Assembly (NCBI GenBank): GCA_963849635.1
Contig: CAWKIA010000018.1
Span: 620,001 to 684,000, forward strand
Source of the DNA: CAVRUD01 sp963849635
GTDB taxonomy: Bacteria; Chloroflexota; Chloroflexia; Thermomicrobiales; UBA6265
Length of the DNA: 64,000 nucleotides
Reading direction: 5' to 3'
Positions 43,341 through 52,782 of the stretch are shown here, piece by piece. The notes under the pieces are model-generated. The model worked only from the letters and a program-made list of their open reading frames with translations. It was not told where the DNA came from and did not search any database. Position 1 is the first letter of the stretch. Each line of letters begins with the position of its first letter. A program made the translations under genes and the position numbers.

Positions 43341-44465
43341 TCACATTCTGCCGGTAACGACCTCTTGATATGCGGCCATGGTCAGACGTGCGGTTTCTTC
43401 CCACGAGAACAGTGCCGCCTGTTTCAATCCACGGGTTCGAAGCTGTTCCGCATGTTCCGGGTCGGCTAGGACTGATCTCATAGCCGCCGCCATATCGTCG
43501 ACAGTGGGCTCGACAAGCAGTCCCCCGTCGCCTACGACTTCGGGCAGGCTCGTGCGCGCGGCCGCGATCGTCGGCACGCCGCACGACATTGCTTCGAGCG
43601 CTGTCAAACCAAATCCCTCATACCGCGAGGGCGTAACGTACAGCGACGCGCCGCGGTATAAGGCCAACTTATCGCCTTCAGAGATTCGGCCGATGAGCCG
43701 GACACGATTGGTCAATCCCAGCCTGTCGACAACTGGCTGGAGGGGTGGGTAGACGGCAGGATTGTCGGTGTGGGCCGCTCCGGCAATAACCAGATCAATG
43801 TGCTCGGGCAAAGACGCGATCAACTGGGCAAATGCCTCAACAAGTAGCGGAAGGTTCTTGCGGGCATCGAGTCCACCGACGTTGAAGACGTACCGCTCGC
43901 CGATCCCCAACCGGCTGCGAACCTCGGCGAGATTAGCTGTGTCCCCGCCCGGAGTGTAGATCGGATCAGCTGCTTCGGGCGTGACCCTGATCCGCTCAAC
44001 GGGAATGCCGAGGACGCGATGCAAATCGTTTGCAGAGGCCTGAGACGGGGTCAGCACGAGCCTGGCTCTTCTCGTCGTCCGCCTCATCAGGCTCGCATGA
44101 AGACGGCTTGGACGAGATCCGCGGTACTCCTGCAGCAGGAAGGGAATGGCATCGTGGATGGTGACGATGACCGGACACGGCGCCCACAGCGGTGCCGCAA
44201 ACTGAGGAATGTGGAGAATGTCCGGACGAATCCGTCGCACCGCCCGCGCGGTACCCCAGGCGTCCCAAAGGAGGCGCCGGAGCCGGCGGTCATGGCGAAT
44301 GCGACCAAGTGGCCCTGTTCCACCAGTGTCGTGCCAGTCCGGCTCAAGTAGGTGCAGTTCCAGGTCAGGGTAGGATGCCCGCAGGGCAGCGCTCAAGGAG
44401 CGGACATAGGTGGCAGTCCCGGACGGAGGAAGCGCCAGGATGCTGGCATCGATCGCAACCCGCAA
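43341..44465 (-). CDS. Glycosyltransferase family 4
   Basis: A 374-residue GT-B enzyme. The N-terminal domain opens VAIDASILALPPSGTATYVRSL, and the nucleotide-sugar-binding domain has YVFNVGGLDARKNLPLLVEAF near residue 195. YVTPSRYEGFGLTALEAMSCGVPTIAA (read from TPSRYEGFGLTALEAMSCG) contains the EX7E motif near 285. It likely adds a hexose to a lipid or polysaccharide. The start is TTG 44465 with AAGGAG seven bases upstream. It is divergent from trxA. Confidence 0.9.
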   Translation of the reverse strand: MRVAIDASILALPPSGTATYVRSLSAALRASYPDLELHLLEPDWHDTGGTGPLGRIRHDRRLRRLLWDAWGTARAVRRIRPDILHIPQFAAPLWAPCPVIVTIHDAIPFLLQEYRGSRPSRLHASLMRRTTRRARLVLTPSQASANDLHRVLGIPVERIRVTPEAADPIYTPGGDTANLAEVRSRLGIGERYVFNVGGLDARKNLPLLVEAFAQLIASLPEHIDLVIAGAAHTDNPAVYPPLQPVVDRLGLTNRVRLIGRISEGDKLALYRGASLYVTPSRYEGFGLTALEAMSCGVPTIAAARTSLPEVVGDGGLLVEPTVDDMAAAMRSVLADPEHAEQLRTRGLKQAALFSWEETARLTMAAYQEVVTGRM

Positions 44466-44707
44466 ACTCGAACTCCTTCGCGCCCTGACAAGACCGGCCC
44501 GGCCTGCCCAGCGGCTTGCCGGGGAAGGGCGGCGTAGTATATACGGTGCTACCCCGATTCCCGACGCCGGACCTGCACGGCGGGACCCGTCCCGCCCGGC
44601 AAGAGTCCCCGCTACGTTTGTTAAGCAGGGGAGGGCGACAAATCCGGCGGCCTATGCTATCATTTGGGAAGTATTGAAGCTCCCCATCTTTCGGGGACGG
44701 AGGAACA

Positions 44708-45049
44708 ATGGGTAAGGCGCAACACGTCACTGACGAAACATTTGAGCAGGAAGTGCTCCAGGCCAAGACGCCTGTGCTGGTTGACTTCTGGGCCTCCTGG
44801 TGTGGACCGTGCCGAGCGATCGCTCCGGTCCTCGACGAGATCGCCGCGGAGAACGCTGACCGCCTCAAGGTGGTCAAGGTCAACATCGATGAGGATCAGG
44901 CCTACGCCGCCCGCCTCGGAATCACCAGCGTGCCCTTCATGGTCGTCTTCAAGGGCGGCCAGCCGGTCGACAAGATCGTAGGCGCCTTTCCGAAGCGATC
45001 GATCGTCGATGTGGTCAATCGCCACATGGACCCGGTCGTCGCCGGATAA
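44708..45049 (+). CDS. trxA: Thioredoxin
   Basis: A 113-residue cytoplasmic disulfide reductase. The active site WCGPC is at about residues 31-35 within LVDFWASWCGPCRAIAP, and the cis-proline loop is SVPFMVVFKGG. Standard size. ATG 44708 has GGAGGAA upstream. The upstream 242 bases, shared with the divergent glycosyltransferase gene, hold a TATGCT/TATCAT -10-like region without a convincing -35. It is followed by a strong terminator. Confidence 0.95.
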   Translation: MGKAQHVTDETFEQEVLQAKTPVLVDFWASWCGPCRAIAPVLDEIAAENADRLKVVKVNIDEDQAYAARLGITSVPFMVVFKGGQPVDKIVGAFPKRSIVDVVNRHMDPVVAG

Positions 45050-45079
45050 GAGTCCAAGCTGACTTCACCAATGCACACG

Positions 45080-45111
45080 AGCGCCGGAGGCGAAATGGCC
45101 TCCGGCGCTTT
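45080..45111 (+). terminator. Rho-independent terminator of trxA
   Basis: AGCGCCGGAGGC (45080-45091) pairs perfectly with GCCTCCGGCGCT (45098-45109) over a GAAATG loop, ending in TTT. It lies 31 bases after the trxA stop. Confidence 0.75.
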
Positions 45112-45186
45112 GGCATGCGTTGGAAGATGCCGGACAATTTGGAACCCCTCCGCCGGGATCCGAATTCGGCCCCGGTGTCACGCTTT

Positions 45187-45304
45187 GTAGGGGCGGACCG
45201 ATGTGTCCGCCCGGTAACCAACCACGTTGTGCCGAATCGGGAATGGCGTGTCCAATCGGAAACATTCGGATTGCGTCCTGGCGGACACATCGGTCCGCCC
45301 CTAC
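45187..45304. repeat. 25-bp perfect inverted repeat with GTAGGGGC ends
   Basis: The arm beginning GTAGGGGCGGACCGATGTGT (45187-45211) recurs as its exact reverse complement at 45280-45304, ending GCCCCTAC, around a 68-base centre. The terminal GTAGGGGC is shared with the repeat at 14323. It occupies most of the trxA-nrdR intergenic space between convergent genes. Form and size suit a REPIN-like element. Confidence 0.8.
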
Positions 45305-45344
45305 CAGCCGAGCCGTCGCGACTCACCTTAGATGGCGTTAGCGA

Positions 45345-45827
45345 TTAGGAGCCCGTTCCCAGCGCCGATGCCCCCTGGCGGTCCCGGAGGCTTTCGACTG
45401 CCCGCTGAAGCTCGTCCAGGTCGGAATACTGGAAGTAGACGGAGGCAAAGCGGACGTAGGCCACCTTGTCTAGTTCGCGCAGTTCTTCGAGGACAAGTTC
45501 ACCCACCCTCATCGACGGCACCTCACGGGTGCCCTCAGCGAGCAGCCGCCCTTCGACCCTGTTGACGAGTGCGTCGATCGCGTCTTCGCCGATCGGCCGC
45601 TTGGTCAGGGCGACGCGCACCTTCTGGCGCAGCTTGTCCGGGTTGAATTCTTCCCGGCGGCCGTCCTTCTTGATCACGATCAGCCCGGCAGATTCGTATC
45701 GCTCGTACGTCGTGAACCGGCGGTTGCATTTTGGACATACCCGGCGCCGGCGGACGGCATCGCCGTCGTCCAGTTCGCGGCTATCGACCACCCGCGAGTC
45801 GTTGTGTTGGCAGAATGGGCATCGCAT
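45345..45827 (-). CDS. nrdR: Transcriptional repressor NrdR
   Basis: Represses ribonucleotide reductase genes in response to ATP/dATP. The 160-residue protein has the N-terminal zinc ribbon (MRCPFCQH and CPKCNRRF, four Cys) and an ATP-cone domain (IVIKKDGRREEFNPDKL onward). It lies about 160 bases downstream of ftsZ on the same strand, with a palindrome between. ATG 45827 is the family start. Confidence 0.96.
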   Translation of the reverse strand: MRCPFCQHNDSRVVDSRELDDGDAVRRRRVCPKCNRRFTTYERYESAGLIVIKKDGRREEFNPDKLRQKVRVALTKRPIGEDAIDALVNRVEGRLLAEGTREVPSMRVGELVLEELRELDKVAYVRFASVYFQYSDLDELQRAVESLRDRQGASALGTGS

Positions 45828-45886
45828 AGAAGAGCTCTCAGCTGTAAGTGACCAGCCATCAGCTTTCAGGCGTCAGGCAAATGACG

Positions 45887-45912
45887 CAGGGGCGATGCAT
45901 GCATCGCCCCTG
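45887..45912. repeat. 26-bp perfect palindrome between ftsZ and nrdR
   Basis: The 13-base arm CAGGGGCGATGCA (45887-45899) is followed directly by its reverse complement, ending at 45912. Its AGGGGC/GCCCCT ends match the repeats at 14323 and 45187. Flanking words GAGAGCTGACAGCT and AGCTCTCAGCTGT form an additional imperfect outer inverted repeat. Confidence 0.75.
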
Positions 45913-45986
45913 AACGCACCTAGATCGGCAACCCATCGCCATCAATCACCGGGATCCGTTGAGAGCTGACAGCTAATCGCTGATCG

Positions 45987-47405
45987 CTACTCTCGGTTCC
46001 CGTCCCGCAAGAAGCGGATGATCGACGACTCATTGTCCCAGTCTTCGTCCGGCATCACCGGCTGGCTCTGCTGCTGAGGCTGAGGCGCCGGCTGGCGGTA
46101 TTGCTGGCCGCCGCCGCGTTCACGCCGCTGATCTTGGTATGGCGGCGGGTAGTCGCGCGCATCGCGAACCGTCGACTGTGGCGCGTAGGTCATCTGGGGG
46201 GTGAAGCCGCGCTGACCGTAGCCGGGGTCGGCATCGTCGAAGCCAGTAGCGATCAGGGTGATCTTGACCTCTTCGCCCAGAGACTCGTCGATCGAAGTAC
46301 CGTAGATGATCTCGGCGTCTTCGTCGGCGGCGGCGCGGATGATCTCGGCCGCCTCGCTCGTCTCCATCAGGCTGAGGTTCTCGCCGCCGGTGATGTTGTA
46401 GAGCACTCCCGTGGCGCCCTGGATGTTCATCTCCAGGAGGGGGCTTTCGATGGCGTTACGGGCCGCATCGGCACAGCGGCTGTCGCCAGATCCGTACCCG
46501 ATCGCCATCAAAGCCGATCCGGCATCCTGCATGATGGTCTTGACGTCGGCGAAGTCGAGGTTGATCACGCCCGGCTTCGTGATCAAATCGGAGATGCCGG
46601 CAATGCCCTGACGCAGGACGTCGTCGGCGTACTGGAACGCCTGGGTGATCGGCGTCTTGGCGTCGACCAGATGGATCAACCGTTGATTCGGGATGACGAT
46701 CAGGGCGTCGACAACCTCACGCAGGGCGGCAACACCCTCCTCGGCCGAACGGCGCCGTCGACCACCCTCGAATTCGAACGGCTTGGTTACGACACCGACG
46801 GTCAATGCCCCGGCCGCCTTGGCGGCCTTAGCGATCACCGGCGAGGCACCCGTGCCAGTGCCACCTCCCATGCCGGCGGTGATGAAGATCATGTCAGCGC
46901 CGTGGAGCACCTCGACGAGCTGCTCGGAACTCTCCTCGGCGGCGCGTTCGCCGATTTCGGGTCGGCCGCCCGCACCAAGGCCCTTGGTCAACTTGTCGCC
47001 GATGCGAATTGCGAGTGGCGCCTGCGACGTCAGCAGAGCCTGGGCGTCGGTGTTGACCGACACGAAGTCGATCCCCTCGACCCCCGAAGCAACCATGCGA
47101 TTCACGGCGTTACCGCCTGCCCCTCCCACCCCGACAACTTTGATCCGGGCAAAAGAGACTGGCGCGCCCAGCATCGACGGGTCCTGCCGGCTCGGTCTAC
47201 TCGGCATCGGTTCGGCTCCATTCGGGCCAGTGGGCATAGGCTGACGGCCTTGGCCCCGTCCGACAACCGAAGCATCTGCAACGCCGTGGACCCGAATACC
47301 TTGACCCCGGCCAGGAGTCTGTCCTCGGGACTGTTGCATCGCTCTTCCCATCCCGCCCCACTCTGGTGGGCGACACCCGGTTGACGCAACCGGCGACTTC
47401 GACAT
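45987..47405 (-). CDS. ftsZ: Cell division protein FtsZ
   Basis: Tubulin-like GTPase that forms the Z ring. The core starts at IKVVGVGGAGGNAVNRM; the GTP-binding signature GGGTGTGASPVIAKAAK and the T7-loop region NLDFADVKTIM are intact. A disordered Pro/Gln-rich linker leads to the C-terminal peptide SIIRFLRDGNRE, which binds FtsA or other membrane tethers in other bacteria. The start is uncertain: ATG 47405 gives 472 residues with a 70-residue N-terminal extension; ATG 47351 and ATG 47339 (with GGAAGAG) are alternatives. It is last of the dcw genes, without ftsA or ftsQ before it. Confidence 0.95.
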   Translation of the reverse strand: MSKSPVASTGCRPPEWGGMGRAMQQSRGQTPGRGQGIRVHGVADASVVGRGQGRQPMPTGPNGAEPMPSRPSRQDPSMLGAPVSFARIKVVGVGGAGGNAVNRMVASGVEGIDFVSVNTDAQALLTSQAPLAIRIGDKLTKGLGAGGRPEIGERAAEESSEQLVEVLHGADMIFITAGMGGGTGTGASPVIAKAAKAAGALTVGVVTKPFEFEGGRRRRSAEEGVAALREVVDALIVIPNQRLIHLVDAKTPITQAFQYADDVLRQGIAGISDLITKPGVINLDFADVKTIMQDAGSALMAIGYGSGDSRCADAARNAIESPLLEMNIQGATGVLYNITGGENLSLMETSEAAEIIRAAADEDAEIIYGTSIDESLGEEVKITLIATGFDDADPGYGQRGFTPQMTYAPQSTVRDARDYPPPYQDQRRERGGGQQYRQPAPQPQQQSQPVMPDEDWDNESSIIRFLRDGNRE

Positions 47406-47687
47406 GGCACGACCGAAAGTGAACCGCGCTCCGAATGCAATGTCCCAACATCGCATCTCACGGACCGGTAGGCTACACGAGTCCGGATCGGGCAGCGGAA
47501 CCCTTAGGACGTCATGTCTGGTCGGTCGCGGACGAACCTGCGAAACGCACAGCTCTCGCCGCACGGCGGTGGCGTTGCGCCAGTATAGCACGCAAAAGGT
47601 CAAACTCTACCCTGTGGGGAATACTGTTGTTGCGCCGAACGATCAACACGTACGTTCAGTGCGACGACGCGGGACCGATCTGTCGTT

Positions 47688-48823
47688 TTACGCACTGTGG
47701 CGTTCGATCGCCAGGGCGATCAAGCGCTCGACCAACTCGGCCAGTGGGATACCGCTCGCCTCCCAGAGCATCGGGTACATGCTGATTGAGGTGAACCCCG
47801 GAATCGTGTTGACCTCATTCAAGTAGAGCTCGCCGGTCTCACGTTCCAGGAAAAAGTCGACCCGCGCTAGACCAGCCAGATCCAGTGCGGTAAACGCCCG
47901 AATAGCCAGATCCTGGACGCGGTGGACGACATCACTTGAAACGTCCGCTGGGATGATCAGCTCGGAACCATCGTCGACGTACTTGGCGCTGTAATCATAG
48001 AACTCGTTGCACGGAACGATCTCACCCGGCAGTGATGCGATCGGCGAGTCGTTGCCCAGGACCGACACCTCGAGTTCGCGGGCATCGATCCCCTTCTCGA
48101 CGACGATGCGCCGATCGAGGTGGGCGGCCGCGTCCAGCGCGGCAGCAAGTGCGTCCGGACCGTGAACCTTGGAGATTCCGACGCTGGACCCGAGATTGGC
48201 CGGCTTGGTAAAACACGGGTAGCCAAGCCTGTCCGCGATTCTCACGGCGACCGCCCCGGGTCACGTCGCCATTCGCTCCGGGTGACCAGTTCCCACGGCC
48301 CTTGGGAGATTCCTGCTTCGTGGAGAACAGTCTTTGCCATCGCCTTGTCCATGGCCACGGCCGATCCTAGGACCCCAGAACCGACGTAGGGCAGGTTAGC
48401 TAGCTCCAGGAGGCCCTGGACCGTGCCATCCTCACCACGAGGCCCGTGGAGCACCGGGAAGACGACATCGACTCCCCCACTAAGGACGGCAGGTCCGGCA
48501 GCCGGGGCGATCTCGTTTGTCACCGTAGATTCATCCGCGGCCAGCTGGCCGTCGTCCGGGCTTGGTTGGCCCGGCTCCAGCGCGAACAGCGGTGAATGTG
48601 CGGTGAGCTGGCGCATCGGGTCGCCTCCGCTGAGCCAGCTACCGTCGCGGGTAATGCCGATCGGGACAACTTCGTACCTGGCAGGATCCAATGCGCCCAT
48701 CACCGTCAACGCAGAGCGAAGCGAGACATCGTGCTCTTCGGATTGTCCGCCGAACAACAATGCAACTCGAATGCGCGCGTTGTTGACACCTCGGTTCGGC
48801 TGGTCACCGGCTTGCTTCGTCAC
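47688..48823 (-). CDS. ddl: D-alanine--D-alanine ligase, frameshifted
   Basis: ATP-grasp enzyme making the D-Ala-D-Ala dipeptide. The N-terminal ORF shows LLFGGQSEEHDVSLRSA and FPVLHGPRGEDGTVQGLLEL. The C-terminal ORF shows PANLGSSVGISKV, ARVDFFLERETGELYLNEVN (metal ligands) and TIPGFTSISMYP. They overlap by four bases and are joined if one base is added near 48254-48260, giving about 378 residues. The shift site reads C CCG GGG in the first frame, which formally fits a -1 slippery heptamer. An indel in the CCCGGGG run is simpler. GTG 48823 is the likely start. Confidence 0.93.
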
Positions 48824-48912
48824 GATCTAGTCCCTTCGTTCGGCGAGTTCTTCAATGTGCTGGGCGACGACGGCTGCGTCCAGCTTGTTGTCGCATTGAA
48901 CAATGAATAACT

Positions 48913-51247
48913 TTATGGTTCCCCTAGCTCTTCAACCTCAGGACGAAGGTCGATCCCGTACCTGTCCCAAATTGTCCCTCTCGCGTGAGCGATCAATGAC
49001 CGGATATCGACCGCCGTCGCTCCGCCTGTGTTGACGATCCAGTTGGCATGCTTGGGCGAGAACTGAGCGCCACCAATCCGATAGCCCTTGAGACCAGCTT
49101 CTTCAAGAAGCCGGCCAGCATAATCATCCGGCGGGTTGGCGAAGGTCGATCCAGCACAGGCGCCGGTTGGTTGAGTGCGCTTGCGAAAGCGGGCATGATC
49201 ATCGGCAAGTGCCACTAACTCGGCCTGATCTCCCTTCGGCAAGCGAAAAGTTGATTCGATGACTGTCATCGATCGTGGTCGCGGCTCCCGCTTCAGGCGA
49301 GTCATGCGATAGGAGGGGTCCAGCCAATTGTTCCCGTATCGGATGAATTCACCAATGTCGTCGTATACGACAACCTCAAAAAGTGCATCCTTCAATTCGG
49401 TTCCATGGGCGCCGGCATTGTTCACCGTCGCTCCGCCAATGGTCCCGGGCAATCCGACGCCCCAATCCAGCCCCGACCAGCCCCGCTCGGCCGCGTAACG
49501 TCCCACCCAGGAGAGGGGGGCCTGGGCACCAACCCGGAGCAGCACGTGCTCGCCCTGATCCGTCACCTCCACCAGGTGCTCGGCCCGCTCCCCAGGTGTC
49601 CGCGCCAGGATCACCAGATCCGCGGACACCACCGTCTCCAACGAGAAGGTTGCTCCCCCCGCCGATCACGGTGATCGGCAAACCTTGGGATTTGCCCCAT
49701 TCGACGGCGGCCTGAAGGGCATCGGGCGTGGCCGCGCGGAGGAGGACATCGGCTGGACCCCCGACTCGCCAAGTCGTCCAGGAGGACATGGAGGCGTCGC
49801 GGCTAATCTTCAGATCGGCCCGGCCAGGGACTGTCTCCAACCCAGGTCCGCGTCCTCCTCGCGCGCTCCCATTGCCGCGAGCCCTCAGCAATTCGAGCAG
49901 CTTGGGACCCATTTGGGTGATGTCGCCGGCACCAAGCCCCAGCACGACGTCGCCAGGCCTGACCCTGCGGGCCAGCGTTGAGGCGGTCTCGGCCGGGCCG
50001 GTTGTGGCAAGGGTCTCCGCCGGCAACTTGGCTCGTAGGTCGGCCGACGAGATGCCCAACGTGTCAGTTTCACGAGCGGCGTAGATGTCGAGGACCGCGA
50101 TCCGGTCCGCCTCGGACAAAGCTACTGCGAAATCGTCCAGCAGCGCTTTCGTCCTGCTATATGTGTGCGGCTGGAACACGGCCCAGATCCGCCTGCCCGG
50201 ATACTGACCACGAGCGGCAGCGATGTTGACCGCGATCTCCCGCGGGTGATGGGCGTAATCGTCGATAACCGTGACGCCGTTGGCCTCGCCCTTCACCTCG
50301 AATCTTCGACCGACCCCGGCGAAGTGTCCCAGGGCTTCCGCCGCTTGGTGGCGATCGAACCCCATGGCGTCCAAGACCGCGAGGGCAGCGGTCGCGTTCC
50401 GTGCGTTATGACGACCAGGCACGCTGAGGGCAAGCGGTACGGCCTCCCCACCTGGCGCGGTAATTGTCCAGTTCGCGCCGTCCTCCTCCACCCGCCAATC
50501 GACGTTTGGACCCTCACCGAAGGAAACGACCCTGGCCGCGATGGGCCGCGATGCTATTACCCGGGCACAGCCCGGGTCGTCACCGGCGATCACCAGGACA
50601 CCGCCGGCCTTGACCTGGGCGGCGAAGGCGGCGAAGGCAGCATCGTAGGTATCCTGATCGGGGAAGATGTCCGGGTGGTCATAGTCGAGATTATTGATAA
50701 TCGCGAACTCGGGCCACAGCGCCAGGAACGAGTGATCATACTCGTCGGCCTCGACCACCATCGCATCGCCGGCGCCGGGGGCGGCGTTGGCGCCACCTGG
50801 ACCAATGGTCGCGCCGACCGCGTAGCTGGGGTCGGCGCCAAGCTGCTGCAGCGCGACGACCAGCATCCCGCTGGTCGTCGATTTGCCATGGGATCCCGCC
50901 ACCGCAACACACCGGCGAGCCCCTGCCAGCAACCCGAGCAGATCGGCCCGCTTGACCACCGGAACACCAGCGTCCCTGGCGGCAGCCACCTCTGGGTTCG
51001 TCTCCCGGACCGCCGCGGTGATCACGACCAACTCCGCCGACGCCGCCTCGGCGAGTGCGCTGTGGCCGATGTTGACCGGGATGCCAAGCGCCTGGAGCGC
51101 CTCTGTTTGGTCGGATTCCTGGGAGTCCGAGCCGCTCACCCGGTATCCCCAGGAAAGGAGAATCCGGGCTAGGCCGCTCATCCCGATCCCGCCTATCCCG
51201 ACGAAATGGACCGGCGCGGGTGGCTCAGGGAGAGCGTCGATTTCCAT
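48913..51247 (-). CDS. murCB: MurC-MurB fusion: UDP-MurNAc--Ala ligase / UDP-MurNAc dehydrogenase, frameshifted
   Basis: Residues 1 to about 465 are MurC: VHFVGIGGIGMSGLARIL, AVAGSHGKSTTSGML (ATP loop) and VIDDYAHHPREI. The frame continues without a stop into MurB: TTWRVGGPADVLL, VIGGGSNLLVGDGGVRG. A frame change near 49615-49622 (one base removed) leads to LVILARTPGER, GLPGTIGGATVNNAGAHG and GACAGSTFANPPDD with the catalytic Ser. The total is about 778 residues. MurB reduces the enolpyruvyl group and MurC adds L-Ala, consecutive steps. The fusion is in frame as given, but an indel at the MurC end cannot be excluded. ATG 51247 is chosen; GTG 51274 is possible. Confidence 0.85.
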
Positions 51248-51331
51248 TGGAGCTCGTTGCAAATCTGTCGTCACGTGGCTTCGGTAGCCCCTCTCTGCGT
51301 TTCGCATTCGCGGATGTACATGTGCAATATG

Positions 51332-52726
51332 TCAGGCTTGCAGTGTGATCGCCTTGACTGCTGCCCTAAACTGCTCGCCCCGGTCGAACTCGTCCCTGAA
51401 AAGACCGAAACTAGCGCAGCCCGGCGAAAGCAAGACCACATCACCTGGATTTGCCCGGGCGAACGCGGCCTCCACCGCGCTGGACATGCTCGTGAACGGC
51501 CCATCTGGATTGGACCCGGCGGCCGTGAGCATCTTCGAGAGTCCAAGAGTAGCTGTTCCATCAAGAAGGGCAATACTCGCCGTCGTCCCTGCCGCCGCCG
51601 CGGCAAATGGGGCCAGGTCGGTCCGTTTGTCAGCACCGCCGGCGATGAGATGGATGCGGCGATCAGCAAACGCGCGTAAGGCCGCGATTCCGGCGGCCGG
51701 GGCCGTTGCGGCCGTGTCGTTGACAAAAGCCACACCATTTACCTCGGACACGAGTTCCATCCGATGAGGTACTCCTAAGAACTCCTCTAACCCTTGCGCG
51801 ACAGCCTCGGGAGTCGCCCCGCGCTCGATTGATGCCGCGATAGCGGCAAGGGCATTGGCGATGCCGTGATCACCGCGCAAGGCGGAATTGGCCGGACGTT
51901 CGAACACATGCCACATGTCACCGCGACGATAGACGAACTGGCCTCCGCTCCACCAGGCGCCGTCATCGCCCGGATCCGTAATGCCGAACGGCACCACCCG
52001 GGCCGCCGTCTGTGACGCCGCCCGCCAGCTCTCAGGATCGTCCGCGTTAACGATCAAGACGTCAGCTTGGGACTGATGTAGAGCGATGCCGCGCTTGGTG
52101 TCGGCATAGTCGGCGAACCCGTCGTAGTGGTCGAGGTGATCCTCAGAGATGTTCGTCAACACCGCGATGTGCGGCGCCAGCCGGTGTTCGATCAGCGACT
52201 CCAACTGCCAGCTCGAAAGCTCGACCACGACTGGCGTGACAGGCGTGATCGAATCGAGTTGTCCGAGCGCGGTAACGCCCATGTTTCCCGCCAGCACCGT
52301 CGTCGGGTCCCAGGCACGCAAGATGGTGGCACAGATCGCGGAAGTACTCGTCTTCCCCTTCGTCCCGGTGACCCCAATCAAAGGTGCGGGGCAGGCCCGG
52401 AAGAAGAGTGACATCTCCATCTCGATCGGAACGCCCGCAGCCCGGGCGGCGACCAGCAGGGGCGCCCGGCGGGGAACGCCAGGGTTGCGGACGATCATGT
52501 CGGTGCCGCTCGGGAGGAAATCGCGCTCGTCGTGGCGCCCCAGAACGAACCGGATCGGCAGCCCTTCTAGCTCCGCTACGGACGGCCCCAGCACTTCCCC
52601 CGATCGGAGATCGGTTACGGTGACCGCCGCCCCGTGCTCGGCGAGATAGCGGGCCACACCGACACCGCCCGCGCGAGTGCCGAGCCCCATCACCGTCGCC
52701 CGTACTCCGGAATACATGCCAGTCAT
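51332..52726 (-). CDS. murD: UDP-N-acetylmuramoylalanine--D-glutamate ligase
   Basis: Adds D-Glu to UDP-MurNAc-L-Ala. The 464-residue Mur ligase has VMGLGTRAGGVGVARYL at the N-terminus, ATP loop GVTGTKGKTSTSA near residue 115, NISEDHLDHYDG and the C-terminal block LSPGCASFGLFRDEFDRGEQF. ATG 52726 is preferred; an upstream TTG at 52744 would add six residues. It lies 56 bases after mraY and about 85 bases before murC, with no ftsW or murG between as in many dcw clusters. Confidence 0.95.
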   Translation of the reverse strand: MTGMYSGVRATVMGLGTRAGGVGVARYLAEHGAAVTVTDLRSGEVLGPSVAELEGLPIRFVLGRHDERDFLPSGTDMIVRNPGVPRRAPLLVAARAAGVPIEMEMSLFFRACPAPLIGVTGTKGKTSTSAICATILRAWDPTTVLAGNMGVTALGQLDSITPVTPVVVELSSWQLESLIEHRLAPHIAVLTNISEDHLDHYDGFADYADTKRGIALHQSQADVLIVNADDPESWRAASQTAARVVPFGITDPGDDGAWWSGGQFVYRRGDMWHVFERPANSALRGDHGIANALAAIAASIERGATPEAVAQGLEEFLGVPHRMELVSEVNGVAFVNDTAATAPAAGIAALRAFADRRIHLIAGGADKRTDLAPFAAAAAGTTASIALLDGTATLGLSKMLTAAGSNPDGPFTSMSSAVEAAFARANPGDVVLLSPGCASFGLFRDEFDRGEQFRAAVKAITLQA

Positions 52727-52782
52727 AGACGCCCGAATCTCCAACGCGGTCCAACAGTCACGGCATCAACAATCGACACACA

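Noticed and set aside
44640..44707. A defined promoter for trxA
   Set aside because: TATGCT/TATCAT -10-like words exist, but no -35 box at acceptable spacing could be found.
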